A stretch of 64,000 bases of DNA from Arthrobacter oryzae (GTDB taxonomy: Bacteria > Actinomycetota > Actinomycetes > Actinomycetales > Micrococcaceae): contig NZ_RBIR01000004.1 in the NCBI RefSeq assembly GCF_003634095.1, positions 186,001 through 250,000 on the forward strand, in the 5' to 3' direction. The stretch's first letter is position 1, and each line of letters starts with the position of its first letter. The position numbers were made by a program, and so were the translations under genes. Under the pieces are notes generated by a model. It worked only from the letters and a program-made list of their open reading frames with translations, was not told where the DNA came from and ran no database searches. Positions 1-9,153 of the stretch are shown piece after piece.

Positions 1-171
1 CTTCTGACGGAACGGGAGCGGCAGATCGCCACCCTGGCCGGAAACGGGGTCTCGAACAAGGACATCGCCCTGGAAGTGGGCATCTCCGTCAGGACAGTGG
101 AGGGCCACCTGTACCAGGTGTTCACAAAGCTCGGCGTTTCTTCGCGAAGTGATCTGCTTGGACTCATCTAG
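1..171 (+). CDS. LuxR-family regulator, C-terminal fragment
   Basis: Only the last 56 residues lie in the window; the gene enters from the left edge in frame 1 and stops with TAG at 169-171. They form a complete LuxR/GerE helix-turn-helix: LTERERQ at the start, the recognition-helix signature SVRTVEGHLYQVF, then KLGVSSRSDL. The HTH closely resembles those of the three complete regulators that follow, so this is very probably the end of a fourth large ATPase regulator of the same tandem family, though its ATPase part cannot be seen. Its stop overlaps the probable GTG start of the next gene. Confidence 0.9.
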   Translation, partial: LLTERERQIATLAGNGVSNKDIALEVGISVRTVEGHLYQVFTKLGVSSRSDLLGLI

Positions 172-2857
172 GGACCCGGCGGGAGACCCCGGCAACGAGT
201 CAGCCCGTGCCTTGACGGGCCGGTCCGAAGACCTGATGTCCGCGGCCGAGGCCCTGCAGGGCGGCAACCACGTGGCCGTTTTCGTCCTCGGCGACAGCGG
301 GATGGGCAAATCCAGGCTCATCGAGGCCGTCGTGGCTGAGCTTGGCTCCGAGGTGACGCCGGTGCGCATCCACGGCAGCGCATCGCTGTCCCAGGTGCCG
401 TACGGGGTCCTTGGACCCTTCATCGTGAACCTGCCGGTCCAGGAAGCGACATCGCAGCTGGCAGTGCTGCGGACCCTGTGGTCGCATCTGGAAGAACAGA
501 AGCGTGCCACCCAGAAGCCCCTGCTGCTGATCGTCGACGACGCCCACGACCTCGACGAGGCGACGGCAGGAATCCTCGCGGAGCTGGCAGCGGCCGGCTG
601 GGCAAAGTTGCTCGTGGCCGCTGCCGCCCGTCCCGGATTGCCGGAACCGCTCTTGCAGCTCTGGTTTGAAGGCATCGCCGAACGGCATGACCTCCGGCCG
701 CTGACGCTCGCGCAGACCACAGAAATGCTGGAGGGCGGGCTCGGCTCGCAGGTGCTGCCGAACGTCGCCGAAATCCTTTGGGAAGCCTCGGGCGGTAACC
801 CGATGCTCCTCAACGGGCTCCTCGACGACGCCAGAAAAGACGGGACGCTGCGCCGGCGCAACGGTGTGTGGCTGTTCACCCGGCCACTGAACAGCCACGG
901 CGACCGGCTTACCGACGTCGTGCGCCGTCAGCTGCTGCTGCGCTCCCCGGAAGAACGGCAGGCCCTGAACCTCGTGGCGCTGGCCGAACCCGTGTCCAGG
1001 GAACTGATTGAGTCCGTGGCCGGCGAAGAGGCCGTCGGCTCGCTGATTGACAGCGAACTGATCCGTGTGACGGACCCTGCGACCGGTGAGCTGCGGCTGT
1101 GGCATACGGTCTACGGCGACACCTTGCGAAACTTGATCTCGCCTGCGCGGAGCCTCCAGCTGCGGCAGATGCTGCTGCGCCGGATGGACAGCGAGCCCAC
1201 GTCGGCCGAAGGGCTGCTGCGGCACGTGAGCTGGTCGATCGAATGCGGCGCCGAAGTCGAGGACCGGCAGCTCCTGCGGGCCGCGGTGCTGGCCAGCCGG
1301 CTCTTCGAGGACGAGCTTGCCCGCAAGGCCGCCGCGCTCGTCAAGGATCCGGAACTGCAGATGGCGGCCCGTGCCGTCATAGCACGTACGCGCTACAACG
1401 CCTCCGACTACGCTGCGGCGCGGGAACTCCTCGACGCCGATTTCGGCCAGGGCAACACCCTCCCCAGCCTGTTGGCGGGCACGCTCCTGTGGGCCGCGGT
1501 GATGTCGGCGCTTGGCCACACACCGGAAGACATCATGGAACGCGCACAGGTGGTGCGGCGTGCCGGTGAACGGCTGGCCCGGGACCAGCCGGAGAACGCC
1601 GAAGCCATCCTCGCTGCCACAGCCGAGCGCCTGGAGACGATGGAGGCGATGGTCAACGCCCTGACAGGGGATTACCGGTCGGCCCCTGCCGCGGCGGAGG
1701 CCGCCGGTACCCGTCCGGCGAACAACCTGGAAACAGCGTTCCGGCTCTGCGCTGACGCGGAACGGCTCCTGGCCGGCGGCAAGGGACTTAGCGCCTTTGC
1801 CGTGATGTCCCGGGCGATCGAGGCCGCCGGAGCCGATCACGACGAGTTGTACTTCCTCTCGGATTTCCTCGTGGTGCGTGCGGCCGCCCCGGCGATCCAC
1901 GCCGGAGACTGGGAGGCCGCGGAGACCCTTCTGTCCGGCGTCGTCGCCGGATCCGGGCCCAGCCTCATTTCGTTCGGCGGGGGAGTCCACGCCGCGCACG
2001 GCATCATCCTGCTGTACCAGGGCAAGGCCGCCCAGGCGCTGAACACCCTGAGCGCCGCACTCGAGGCCCTGCGGCTGACCGATCCCCAGCAGCTCTTCGC
2101 ACTCACGGCGGCCATGGCCTTTGCTGCGGCCGCCGAAGTCGGCGCCCACACGAAAGCCGAGCTCTTCCTCGCCGACTACGAGAACGCACCCGCGGCCCTG
2201 CCGCGGTACATGCGTTCCTTGGCAGCGATGGCCGTGATTTATGGCAAGGCAAGGCTCGGAAACTACCCCGACGCCATCGCCGAACTGAAGCGGCTCGGAC
2301 GCCCGGAACCGGAAATGGAGACGCCCGGCCTCGAACTCGACGCGCTGGCGTTCTGCCTCGCCCTGGGAGACACGGATTCGGCGCCGAGGCTGCTGGAACT
2401 CCGGGACAGCCTCGAAGGCCCCAGGCCGGCCGGGATCTGCGCCTATGCCGCAGCCCTTGGCACGGACAGCGCCGCGGACTACCTGGACGCCGCGAAGACC
2501 TGCGAGGCAGCGGAGCTGTGGACCTTCGCGGCCCTTGCCTACGACGGCGCGGCGCACGCCTACCGGGCCGCGGGCGACACGCTGAGGGAGCGCATGGCGA
2601 ACTCCCAGCGGAAGAGATGCCTGGACCGGGCCGACGACCTCCCCGGCGAGGACACGGCCAAGAACGATGACTCCCTCGGCATCCTGACCCGCCGCGAGCG
2701 CGACATCGTGGCGCTCGCCGTCCGCGGCCTCACAGACCGGCAGATTGCCGCCGAACTTCAGGTGTCCGTGCGCACGGTTGAGGGCCACCTCTACCGCAGC
2801 TACGCCAAGCTCAATGTCAAGGGCCGTGAACAGTTGCCCGGTATCGGCGGCCGCTAG
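149..2857 (+). CDS. Large LuxR-family (LAL/MalT-like) ATPase transcriptional regulator
   Basis: A 902-residue protein with the STAND-type plan: an N-terminal P-loop NTPase with Walker A GDSGMGKS at about 48-55 and Walker B LLLIVDDAHDLDE at about 125-136, a long Ala/Leu-rich helical middle that probably forms TPR-like repeats, and a C-terminal LuxR HTH (about 848-898, SVRTVEGHLYRSY). Family knowledge: such proteins are signal-responsive, ATP-dependent DNA-binding regulators; the ligand cannot be read from sequence. The GTG at 149 overlaps the previous gene by 23 bases. The later ATG at 236 would remove the LTGRSEDL segment that normally precedes the P-loop, so an upstream start is preferred. 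Exact start uncertain. Confidence 0.88.
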   Translation: MICLDSSRDPAGDPGNESARALTGRSEDLMSAAEALQGGNHVAVFVLGDSGMGKSRLIEAVVAELGSEVTPVRIHGSASLSQVPYGVLGPFIVNLPVQEATSQLAVLRTLWSHLEEQKRATQKPLLLIVDDAHDLDEATAGILAELAAAGWAKLLVAAAARPGLPEPLLQLWFEGIAERHDLRPLTLAQTTEMLEGGLGSQVLPNVAEILWEASGGNPMLLNGLLDDARKDGTLRRRNGVWLFTRPLNSHGDRLTDVVRRQLLLRSPEERQALNLVALAEPVSRELIESVAGEEAVGSLIDSELIRVTDPATGELRLWHTVYGDTLRNLISPARSLQLRQMLLRRMDSEPTSAEGLLRHVSWSIECGAEVEDRQLLRAAVLASRLFEDELARKAAALVKDPELQMAARAVIARTRYNASDYAAARELLDADFGQGNTLPSLLAGTLLWAAVMSALGHTPEDIMERAQVVRRAGERLARDQPENAEAILAATAERLETMEAMVNALTGDYRSAPAAAEAAGTRPANNLETAFRLCADAERLLAGGKGLSAFAVMSRAIEAAGADHDELYFLSDFLVVRAAAPAIHAGDWEAAETLLSGVVAGSGPSLISFGGGVHAAHGIILLYQGKAAQALNTLSAALEALRLTDPQQLFALTAAMAFAAAAEVGAHTKAELFLADYENAPAALPRYMRSLAAMAVIYGKARLGNYPDAIAELKRLGRPEPEMETPGLELDALAFCLALGDTDSAPRLLELRDSLEGPRPAGICAYAAALGTDSAADYLDAAKTCEAAELWTFAALAYDGAAHAYRAAGDTLRERMANSQRKRCLDRADDLPGEDTAKNDDSLGILTRRERDIVALAVRGLTDRQIAAELQVSVRTVEGHLYRSYAKLNVKGREQLPGIGGR

Positions 2858-3167
2858 CGGGCAAGCCCCCGGCCGTGTCGCGCAACATGCCGGGGCGTCC
2901 AGTTGAGGGAAGGGGCCGGTGCGGACCCGTCATTTTCCGGGATTCCCGCACGCTACGGGCAGGGTCACGCGCCGCCGGGTTTCGGACTACTTGGTTTGGA
3001 CCCGCGGCCGGGTGGCTCCAACTGAGTACAACTACGTAAAGCCGGCAGAATACCCGTTCCGTATTCGAGTACTACTTACGCATACCGGAAAAACGCGCAG
3101 TCCATACGGTGGATATATCACCGCTCACACTTTGATTGCACACACTCTCATTGCAAAGGTCTCTCAC
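2858..3167 (+). promoter_or_regulatory. 310-base regulatory region before the third LuxR gene
   Basis: No convincing gene lies here; the frame stays open upstream but has no family-like residues. The region is AT-richer than its flanks. It holds TGAGTACA at 3023-3030 and GAGTACTAC at 3067-3075, and an inverted repeat CGGTG-N7-CACCG at about 3108-3124 whose spacer is AT-rich (GATATAT) and could be a -10 element. TGAGTACA is the reverse complement of TGTACTCA, which occurs in the 19-bp repeats at 8902-8977, so a shared operator is possible. Confidence 0.45.
2867..2895 (+). terminator. Hairpin after the second LuxR gene
   Basis: CCCCGGC (2867-2873) pairs with GCCGGGG (2889-2895) ten bases after the stop codon. 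There is no U-tract, so it may be a weak terminator or an mRNA end structure. Confidence 0.4.
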
Positions 3168-5909
3168 ATGTTTCAGCAAGACGCCGGCTTGCCTGCAGGC
3201 AGCGGACAGACAGAAGCCATGTTTCCCCCGCAAAGAAACGGCTATGGCCGGCATAAGGACAAACCCTTCACCCGGCAGCAGCTCGTTGCCGAAGTGGTCG
3301 AGACCCTGACCTCGGGGTCCGGCTGCGGCATAGTCCTCGTGGGCGACCACGGGGCCGGCAAGTCCTTCATCGCCCAGCGCGCCCTGGAACAGCTCGGGAA
3401 TGAGTACCTGGTGGTCCAGGTCAGGGGCAGCTCCATCTCTTCAAAGCTTCCCTACGGGGCCCTGAGCGTGCTCCTGAACGACCTCGATGCTTCCCACCTC
3501 GAACACCCCCTGATGGTGCTGCGCGGTCTCACCCAGCTGCTCCGCAACAAATCCGAGGGCAGGCGCGTCGTGCTCTTCGTGGACAACGCCCACGACCTCG
3601 ACGAGCTCTCGAGCATGATGGTGGCCCAGCTGAGCGCTGGAGCGCACGTGACGCTGCTGGCGGCCTGCGTGGACATGCCGCACGTCGGCGGCGACATCAT
3701 GGGCCTGTGGAAGGATGACCTGCTCCGGCGGGTGGACCTTGGATCGTTCGACTTTGCAGAGACCGCGGCAACGCTTCAACACGAATACGGCGGTCGGTTC
3801 TCCCTGACCGCCGCCCGGGCGCTCTGGAGCGCAAGCGGGGGCAACGCCCTGTTCCTCCACTCGCTGACCCGGGAACAGATCAAGCTGGGCACAGTGGTTC
3901 GCCAGGACGGCGTCTGGTTCCTGGGCAATGGCCCCATCGCCCTGACCGGCGAGATCAGGGACGTCGTGAAGGCCCGCCTCAACCGGCTCGGCACCGGCCA
4001 GCGCGACGTCTTTGAACTGCTGGCGCTCGCTGGCGCGGTTCCGCTGCAGACCCTCATGCTGATCGCGAACCCCCAGGACATGGACGCGCTCCAGGAACGC
4101 GCCCTGATCCGGGTGACCCATAACCATCCGCCGATGGTCAGCGTCGCCAACCCGGTGACGGCCGGAATCGTGGCCAGCGTTGTCCCGCCTGGCCGCAGCG
4201 CCGAACTCCGCCGCCGGCTCACGGCCGTGCTCCAGGGGTCAGACGCCCTGTACGCCGGCGGTGCGACCGGCGTCGCCTGGGCCCTGGACTGCGGCGAGCA
4301 GGTCAGCCCGGAGGTGGCCCTGGCCGCGGCACGCACCGCGAACAGCGCGTCCGACCCCGAGGCAGCGCTTCGGTTCATCCAGGAGATCGAGGGCGATGAA
4401 CCCGCTGTCCCCATGGCCGTCGAATCCGTCAGCGCCCATCTCTCGATGAACAACGAGGAATCCGCTCGCCGGATTCTGGAGTCGCTGGATGACGAAGCAT
4501 GGCGGGAGCTTCCGCTGGCCGAGGGGACCGCCTGGCAACTTCTGCGCACCGAACTTGAAAAACGCAGCACCGCTCCGGGGGCGGATCCCAAGGCACGGTT
4601 GCGGGAACTCAGCGATCGGCTGTCCGCAGAGACCGCAGGGCAAAGTTCCACGGTGGCGGCGGCCCGGGCCCACCTGCGGTTGGCCGAGGCAGGACTGGCA
4701 GGCTTTCAGGGACGCTACGCCGACGTCCTTACCGCGACCGAGGGAGTGGACGCGACGGACCTGGGCTCCGAACCGCGTCTCCTGACCGCCAGCGTGCGCT
4801 GCGAGGCCCTGGCCGTCACCGGCAACGTGGTGCAGGCGCTGGCCCTGGGCAAACAGGTCCTGGCGGCCACGGCCAACGTGCGGCTCACTGACCGGGCGGC
4901 CCGTGAGATCAGGGGCAGGTTCCTGCTTCTGCTGCTGCTGTCGGCCAAGTTCAAAGAAGCATCCGTCTTCCTTGAGGAGACGTATGCCAGCGGCGAGCCC
5001 CAGACCCGGCTCGGGGGGATGTTCGAGATCGGCCAGGGCGTCCTTGACGTCTACGCCGGGCGTCTCGACGACGCCGTGTCCCGGCTGCAGGCAGGCAGGT
5101 GGCAGCTCCGGGCCCAGGATCCCGACGCCTTCGCCGGGCTGGCCACGGCAGTGTGCGCGTATGCCTCCGCACTCCAGGGGGAAGAGGAAACGGCCGGCCT
5201 CCTGCTGGGCGACCTGCCCCAGCCGGGGCCCTCCGCGGGCTGGCTGGTGGAACGGCTCGCACGCTACTTCGAGCTCTCGGCCCAGGCCGAGCTCGGTCAG
5301 CGGGCTGCATCGATCCGCGCGCTCATGGCCGAGGCCGACGACGACGCGGACCAATCGGCCCTGGCCCCGGCACTCCTGTTCCTGTCCGCTGCCGCCCGGT
5401 TGGGCGACGGGCAGACGGGCCAGAAGCTCGGCAACCTCAGCGGCCGGGTGAGCGGGCAGTTCGCGGCCCTGTGCTCGCGGCTCGCCGAGGGCATGCGGGA
5501 GGCCGACAGCGATCGGCTGCTGGCGGCGTCGAAGGACGCTGACGCATCGGGCAACGCCGTCTTCGCGCGGGATGCGGCCCGGAAAGCCGTCAGCTGCGCC
5601 AACGACGCCGGCAACCGGATCGCGCTGCGGATCGCCCAGCGGGCGCAGCAGTCACTCGATGACAAGTTCGGCAGCCCCAAGAACGGCCTGCATTCGCTAA
5701 CAACCTCGACCCTCACGGCCAGGGAATGTGAAGTGGCAGTCCGCGCCGCCGCCGGTACATCCAACCGCAAGATCGCGGAACAGATGCACGTCTCGGTCCG
5801 CACGGTTGAGGGACACCTCTATCAGGTGTACTCGAAGCTGCACGTCGCCAGCAGATCGGAACTCAAAGATGTCATCTCAACTCCGGCAGACAGCGCCCGG
5901 CTCGGCTGA
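3168..5909 (+). CDS. Large LuxR-family (LAL/MalT-like) ATPase transcriptional regulator
   Basis: A 913-residue regulator with the same plan as its neighbours: P-loop GDHGAGKS at about 59-66, Walker B VVLFVDNAHDLDE, a long helical middle, and a LuxR HTH near the C terminus (SVRTVEGHLYQVY). The ATG at 3168 was chosen because AAAGG lies eight bases upstream; the frame is open back to 2919 but that part looks non-coding. It is separated from the previous gene by a 310-base regulatory region, so it is probably transcribed on its own signal. It is clearly paralogous to the flanking regulators, and its direct targets are not evident from the adjacent genes. Confidence 0.9.
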   Translation: MFQQDAGLPAGSGQTEAMFPPQRNGYGRHKDKPFTRQQLVAEVVETLTSGSGCGIVLVGDHGAGKSFIAQRALEQLGNEYLVVQVRGSSISSKLPYGALSVLLNDLDASHLEHPLMVLRGLTQLLRNKSEGRRVVLFVDNAHDLDELSSMMVAQLSAGAHVTLLAACVDMPHVGGDIMGLWKDDLLRRVDLGSFDFAETAATLQHEYGGRFSLTAARALWSASGGNALFLHSLTREQIKLGTVVRQDGVWFLGNGPIALTGEIRDVVKARLNRLGTGQRDVFELLALAGAVPLQTLMLIANPQDMDALQERALIRVTHNHPPMVSVANPVTAGIVASVVPPGRSAELRRRLTAVLQGSDALYAGGATGVAWALDCGEQVSPEVALAAARTANSASDPEAALRFIQEIEGDEPAVPMAVESVSAHLSMNNEESARRILESLDDEAWRELPLAEGTAWQLLRTELEKRSTAPGADPKARLRELSDRLSAETAGQSSTVAAARAHLRLAEAGLAGFQGRYADVLTATEGVDATDLGSEPRLLTASVRCEALAVTGNVVQALALGKQVLAATANVRLTDRAAREIRGRFLLLLLLSAKFKEASVFLEETYASGEPQTRLGGMFEIGQGVLDVYAGRLDDAVSRLQAGRWQLRAQDPDAFAGLATAVCAYASALQGEEETAGLLLGDLPQPGPSAGWLVERLARYFELSAQAELGQRAASIRALMAEADDDADQSALAPALLFLSAAARLGDGQTGQKLGNLSGRVSGQFAALCSRLAEGMREADSDRLLAASKDADASGNAVFARDAARKAVSCANDAGNRIALRIAQRAQQSLDDKFGSPKNGLHSLTTSTLTARECEVAVRAAAGTSNRKIAEQMHVSVRTVEGHLYQVYSKLHVASRSELKDVISTPADSARLG

Positions 5910-5965
5910 CCCGGGCAGCTCCCGGGCAACTTCCCGGGGCCGGTGCGGGGCGACAGGAGGCGGCA

Positions 5966-8590
5966 ATGGAAAGCCTGGCTGAGACCGCCCCACTCATCGA
6001 GCGGTCGGCACTGGTCAAGGATTTGGTGCGTTGCCTCCGCGACGACACCCGGTCAGGTGCCCTCGTCATCGGCGGGGCAGGCACAGGCAAGACCGCCGTC
6101 CTCAAGACAGCCATCCGCGAACTCGGGCTGCCCGGCCACGTGATCCGGCTGACCGCCACCCCGGCACTGTCTGCCGTGCCCTTCGGCGCACTGGCCCCGT
6201 ACTTGTCCCGGCTGCCGGACCGAGAGCTCGACTCCTACGCCGCCGTCGTGGAGGCGATGGCGGCCAGCCTGAAGTCCGAGGCGGACCGGCCGCTGTTCGT
6301 CGTGGACGATGCGCATTTCCTCGACCACGGAACCGTCGGGCAGCTGGCGCAGGCCGCGGCCACCGGTGCGGCCGGAATCCTGGCCACGTGCCGGCCCGGG
6401 CCGATGATCCCGGAGGAATTCCTGGCGCTGTGGGACGACGGCATCATTGCCAAATTCGATCTTGCCCCGCTCAGCCGGACCGGCACTCACCAGCTGTGCG
6501 AACAGGTCCTGAAGGCCGACGTCTCACCGTGGGTCAGCGCGCTTTTTCACGACGCGGCCGGTGGTAATCCGCTCATGCTGATGTCCCTGATCCAGCATGC
6601 CCGTGCCAGCGGCGCCCTGGGCTGCCGGCACGGGGTGTGGTTCCTCCTGGCCACCCCGGACATGGCCCAGGTTCCGGCCGCCGACGTCGTTGACCGCCAG
6701 TTGCGCTCCATGACGCCCGAGGAAAAGACAGCTGCCACGATCGTTGCCCTGGCCGGGCCCCTCTCCCTGTCGCAGATCCTGCGGATCAGCGGTCCCAAAG
6801 CCGTCGACGCGCTGGACACCGCGGGACTCATCGCCGTCTCCACGGGGCACGGCCGGTTCGTCCGGCCCGCGAGTCCGATTGTCGGCGAGATCATCCGCAA
6901 CCGAGTGCCGGCCGGCCGCAGTTCGGCCCTGCGCTCGAGCGTGCTGTCGCTTCCCTCGGCGCATGCGGCGCTGCCGGGGGCGGTCCTGAACCGGCTGCGG
7001 TGGTCCCTGGACTGCGGCGTCGAGATCCCTCCGGTCCAACTGCTGCAGGCCGCCACCGCCGCCAACGCAGCGCTGGACCCTTCGACTGCCGCCCGCGCCG
7101 CGAACGCCATCCGGGACACCAAGTTTCTCTCCGAAGCCCGGATCCAACTGGCCTACGCCCACTTCATTGCCGGGCGCCCGCAGGCCGCCGCGGCGTGCCT
7201 GGAATCCGCGCAACCGGTGCAGGGCACCCGGCCGTCGTATCTGGCGGCGCTGCTCGCGGCCCGGCTGGGGTCCCCGGCGCCGGCCCGGCTACTGAGCGCC
7301 CCTGCGGAACAACTGTTGGACGGGGCCGCAGCCGCGGCACTGGCCGGGGCCCTGGACCGGGCATCGGACGGCCGTCCCACGGGCGCCGGGACCGGACTGC
7401 GCGAACTCGTCGACAGGGCCGACGTGCCGCCCGACATCCGCATCCCTGCCGTGTCCCTCGTCTCCGAACTGCTCACCGCCCAGGGCCGGCTGCGGACTGG
7501 GCTGCAACTGGACGGCGAGGCCTGGAACGGTGCCCGCATCGCGAGCCGGGAGCTTCCCCTCGTGTACGAGGACCTTCTGGTACGCCATTGCCTGAACCTG
7601 ATCCGGGCGGGAGACGGGGACGGTCTGGGACGGGTTCTGGACGACTACGCGGCCCACGAGCCCGGGCGGCTGCTGTACAGCGGCGGCATGCTCCACCTCA
7701 TGCGGGGCTATGCAAGGCTGCGCCAGGGGCGGATGCGCGAAAGCCTGGCAGAACTGCGGCTTGCCGTAGAGGAACTCACCATCGCCGACCCTTTGCGCCT
7801 GCTGCCGTTTGCCTACGCCGTCGCCGCCTACACGGCAGCCGGGGTGGGCCGGGACCGCGAGGCCACGCAGCATTCGGTGGCCTATCGGCGTTTGCAGTAC
7901 CGGGAACCGCGGACCCTGCGTCTGCTGGCGGAGGCGTACTGCCGGGCGGCGGAGTGGGGGACGGCCCCCGACGGGAGCGGCGGCAATGCTTTGACGCCGC
8001 TGGCGGACGAAGCGCTGCACGCGGGCCTGCGCGGCGTTGAAACAGACATACGGCGGCTCGCGATTCGCGGTGGCGACATCTCCGGAGCTGAGGACCTGGC
8101 CCTCAGCAGCAGCGCAGTGGACGGCCCCGAGGCGCGTCTGCTGGAGTCTTATGCGCGGGCGGTCGCGGCTTCCGATGCCGTGGATCTCATCGGCATCAGC
8201 GACGACGCGCTCGGCGGCGGACACGGGCTACTGGCCCTTGAAGCCGCGCAGCAGGCGGAGCGGGTCCTGGCCGATGACCCGGAGCGGTGGAGGCTTACCG
8301 CGGTCCAGCGCAGGGTCCATCACCGCCTCGTGGAGGCTGGCATGTCGGCGCAGCTGGAAATCGTCCACAGCGACCATGGTGCCGCGCTAACTGCCCGGGA
8401 ATCGGAGGTCCTGGACCTGGTGTCCGGCGGCGCCACCAACGCAGCGATCGCCGCCGCCCTCTGTGTATCGCAACGCACCGTGGAGGGGCACCTGTCGCGG
8501 ATCTTCAGCAAGCTCGGCGTCGGGCGGCGCGCCGACCTCCTGGATCTGGGGCCGCTGAATTCCGGGCAGCCTGAGCCATGGGCGCCCTAA
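5966..8590 (+). CDS. Large LuxR-family (LAL/MalT-like) ATPase transcriptional regulator
   Basis: An 874-residue protein with P-loop GGAGTGKT at 36-43, Walker B LFVVDDAHFLD near residue 110, a TPR-like helical middle and a C-terminal LuxR HTH (about 810-860, SQRTVEGHLSRIF). The ATG is supported by AGGAGG a few bases upstream. It starts 56 bases after the preceding regulator; a short CCCGGG-N5-CCCGGG hairpin at 5910-5926 lies between them. It is the last and most diverged of the tandem set, with TNAAIAAAL in place of the more usual NKDIA/DRQIA in the HTH. Its target is unknown. Confidence 0.9.
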   Translation: MESLAETAPLIERSALVKDLVRCLRDDTRSGALVIGGAGTGKTAVLKTAIRELGLPGHVIRLTATPALSAVPFGALAPYLSRLPDRELDSYAAVVEAMAASLKSEADRPLFVVDDAHFLDHGTVGQLAQAAATGAAGILATCRPGPMIPEEFLALWDDGIIAKFDLAPLSRTGTHQLCEQVLKADVSPWVSALFHDAAGGNPLMLMSLIQHARASGALGCRHGVWFLLATPDMAQVPAADVVDRQLRSMTPEEKTAATIVALAGPLSLSQILRISGPKAVDALDTAGLIAVSTGHGRFVRPASPIVGEIIRNRVPAGRSSALRSSVLSLPSAHAALPGAVLNRLRWSLDCGVEIPPVQLLQAATAANAALDPSTAARAANAIRDTKFLSEARIQLAYAHFIAGRPQAAAACLESAQPVQGTRPSYLAALLAARLGSPAPARLLSAPAEQLLDGAAAAALAGALDRASDGRPTGAGTGLRELVDRADVPPDIRIPAVSLVSELLTAQGRLRTGLQLDGEAWNGARIASRELPLVYEDLLVRHCLNLIRAGDGDGLGRVLDDYAAHEPGRLLYSGGMLHLMRGYARLRQGRMRESLAELRLAVEELTIADPLRLLPFAYAVAAYTAAGVGRDREATQHSVAYRRLQYREPRTLRLLAEAYCRAAEWGTAPDGSGGNALTPLADEALHAGLRGVETDIRRLAIRGGDISGAEDLALSSSAVDGPEARLLESYARAVAASDAVDLIGISDDALGGGHGLLALEAAQQAERVLADDPERWRLTAVQRRVHHRLVEAGMSAQLEIVHSDHGAALTARESEVLDLVSGGATNAAIAAALCVSQRTVEGHLSRIFSKLGVGRRADLLDLGPLNSGQPEPWAP

Positions 8591-8831
8591 ACCCCCAGCT
8601 CCTGGCTCGTCCCGGGCTGCCCTGGGAGGGAGCGGCGCCCTGCCGCAACGCAACCGCCCGCCCGCGGCAACCCTCCCGGCCCGCTGCGTACAACCCGGGT
8701 GGCCCGGCGGACCAGCGGGAGTATCCCCAAGTAGTGCCACGGTACGCTGGCTGACAGAAGTCAGGTAAACGCTACTCGTGTGCAGATCCGGTCCGGGCGA
8801 TTGACTTAAGCCAGTTCCACGAACAACCCCA

Positions 8832-8876
8832 CAGTGTTCCGAAGAGCAGTGTTCTGAAGAGACGTGTTCTCAACAC
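8832..8876. repeat. Three tandem 15-bp repeats
   Basis: CAGTGTTCCGAAGAG (8832-8846) is followed without a gap by CAGTGTTCTGAAGAG (8847-8861) and a diverged third unit ACGTGTTCTCAACAC (8862-8876). The third unit also makes a perfect inverted repeat ACGTGTT-CTC-AACACGT (8862-8878). The regular spacing and palindrome suggest an array of protein-binding sites. Confidence 0.75.
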
Positions 8877-8901
8877 GTGGCCCGCCAGGGAGCCGCGAGT
8901 T

Positions 8902-8977
8902 ATGTACTCAAAATCAATGCATGTAGTCAAAATCAATCAATGTAGTCGAAATCAAGCCATGTACTCCACATAAAGTC
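8902..8977. repeat. Tandem 19-bp repeats, three good copies and a partial fourth
   Basis: Units are ATGTACTCAAAATCAATGC (8902-8920), ATGTAGTCAAAATCAATCA (8921-8939), ATGTAGTCGAAATCAAGCC (8940-8958) and a diverged ATGTACTCCACATAAAGTC (8959-8977). They are AT-rich in a GC-rich setting and contain no frame worth calling. Iterated operator sites are a reasonable guess. Confidence 0.8.
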
Positions 8978-9040
8978 CCGACATAAGGTCTCAAATTGAG
9001 GAACTCCAGGGCGGTGATCGGCCGCGGCACGACCCTCAGG

Positions 9041-9061
9041 AAGGGGTCCAAAGGACCTCTT
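9041..9061. promoter_or_regulatory. Hairpin in the sufS upstream region
   Basis: AAGGGGTCC (9041-9049) pairs with GGACCTCTT (9053-9061) around an AAA loop, with one G-U pair. It lies directly ahead of the hairpin run at 9154-9348. Without a U-tract it is not an obvious terminator. Confidence 0.45.
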
Positions 9062-9153
9062 GCTTGCTGAAGCGGCCACTGCCACCATTAGAGGTGGTCG
9101 TCCCGTAACTTTCCTCTATTTAGCTTCCCAACCCGAACTCCTTCATTGGACTC

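Noticed and set aside
200..2788. Long open frame (862 codons) antisense to the first complete LuxR gene
   Set aside because: It mirrors codon bias of the real gene in high-GC DNA; no domain or start signal.
2919..3167. Upstream extension of the third LuxR gene
   Set aside because: Residues are unlike the family and the stretch holds promoter-like inverted repeats; AAAGG supports 3168.
8832..8977. CRISPR array
   Set aside because: The repeats are directly adjacent with no spacers, units are only 15 and 19 bp, and there are no cas genes.
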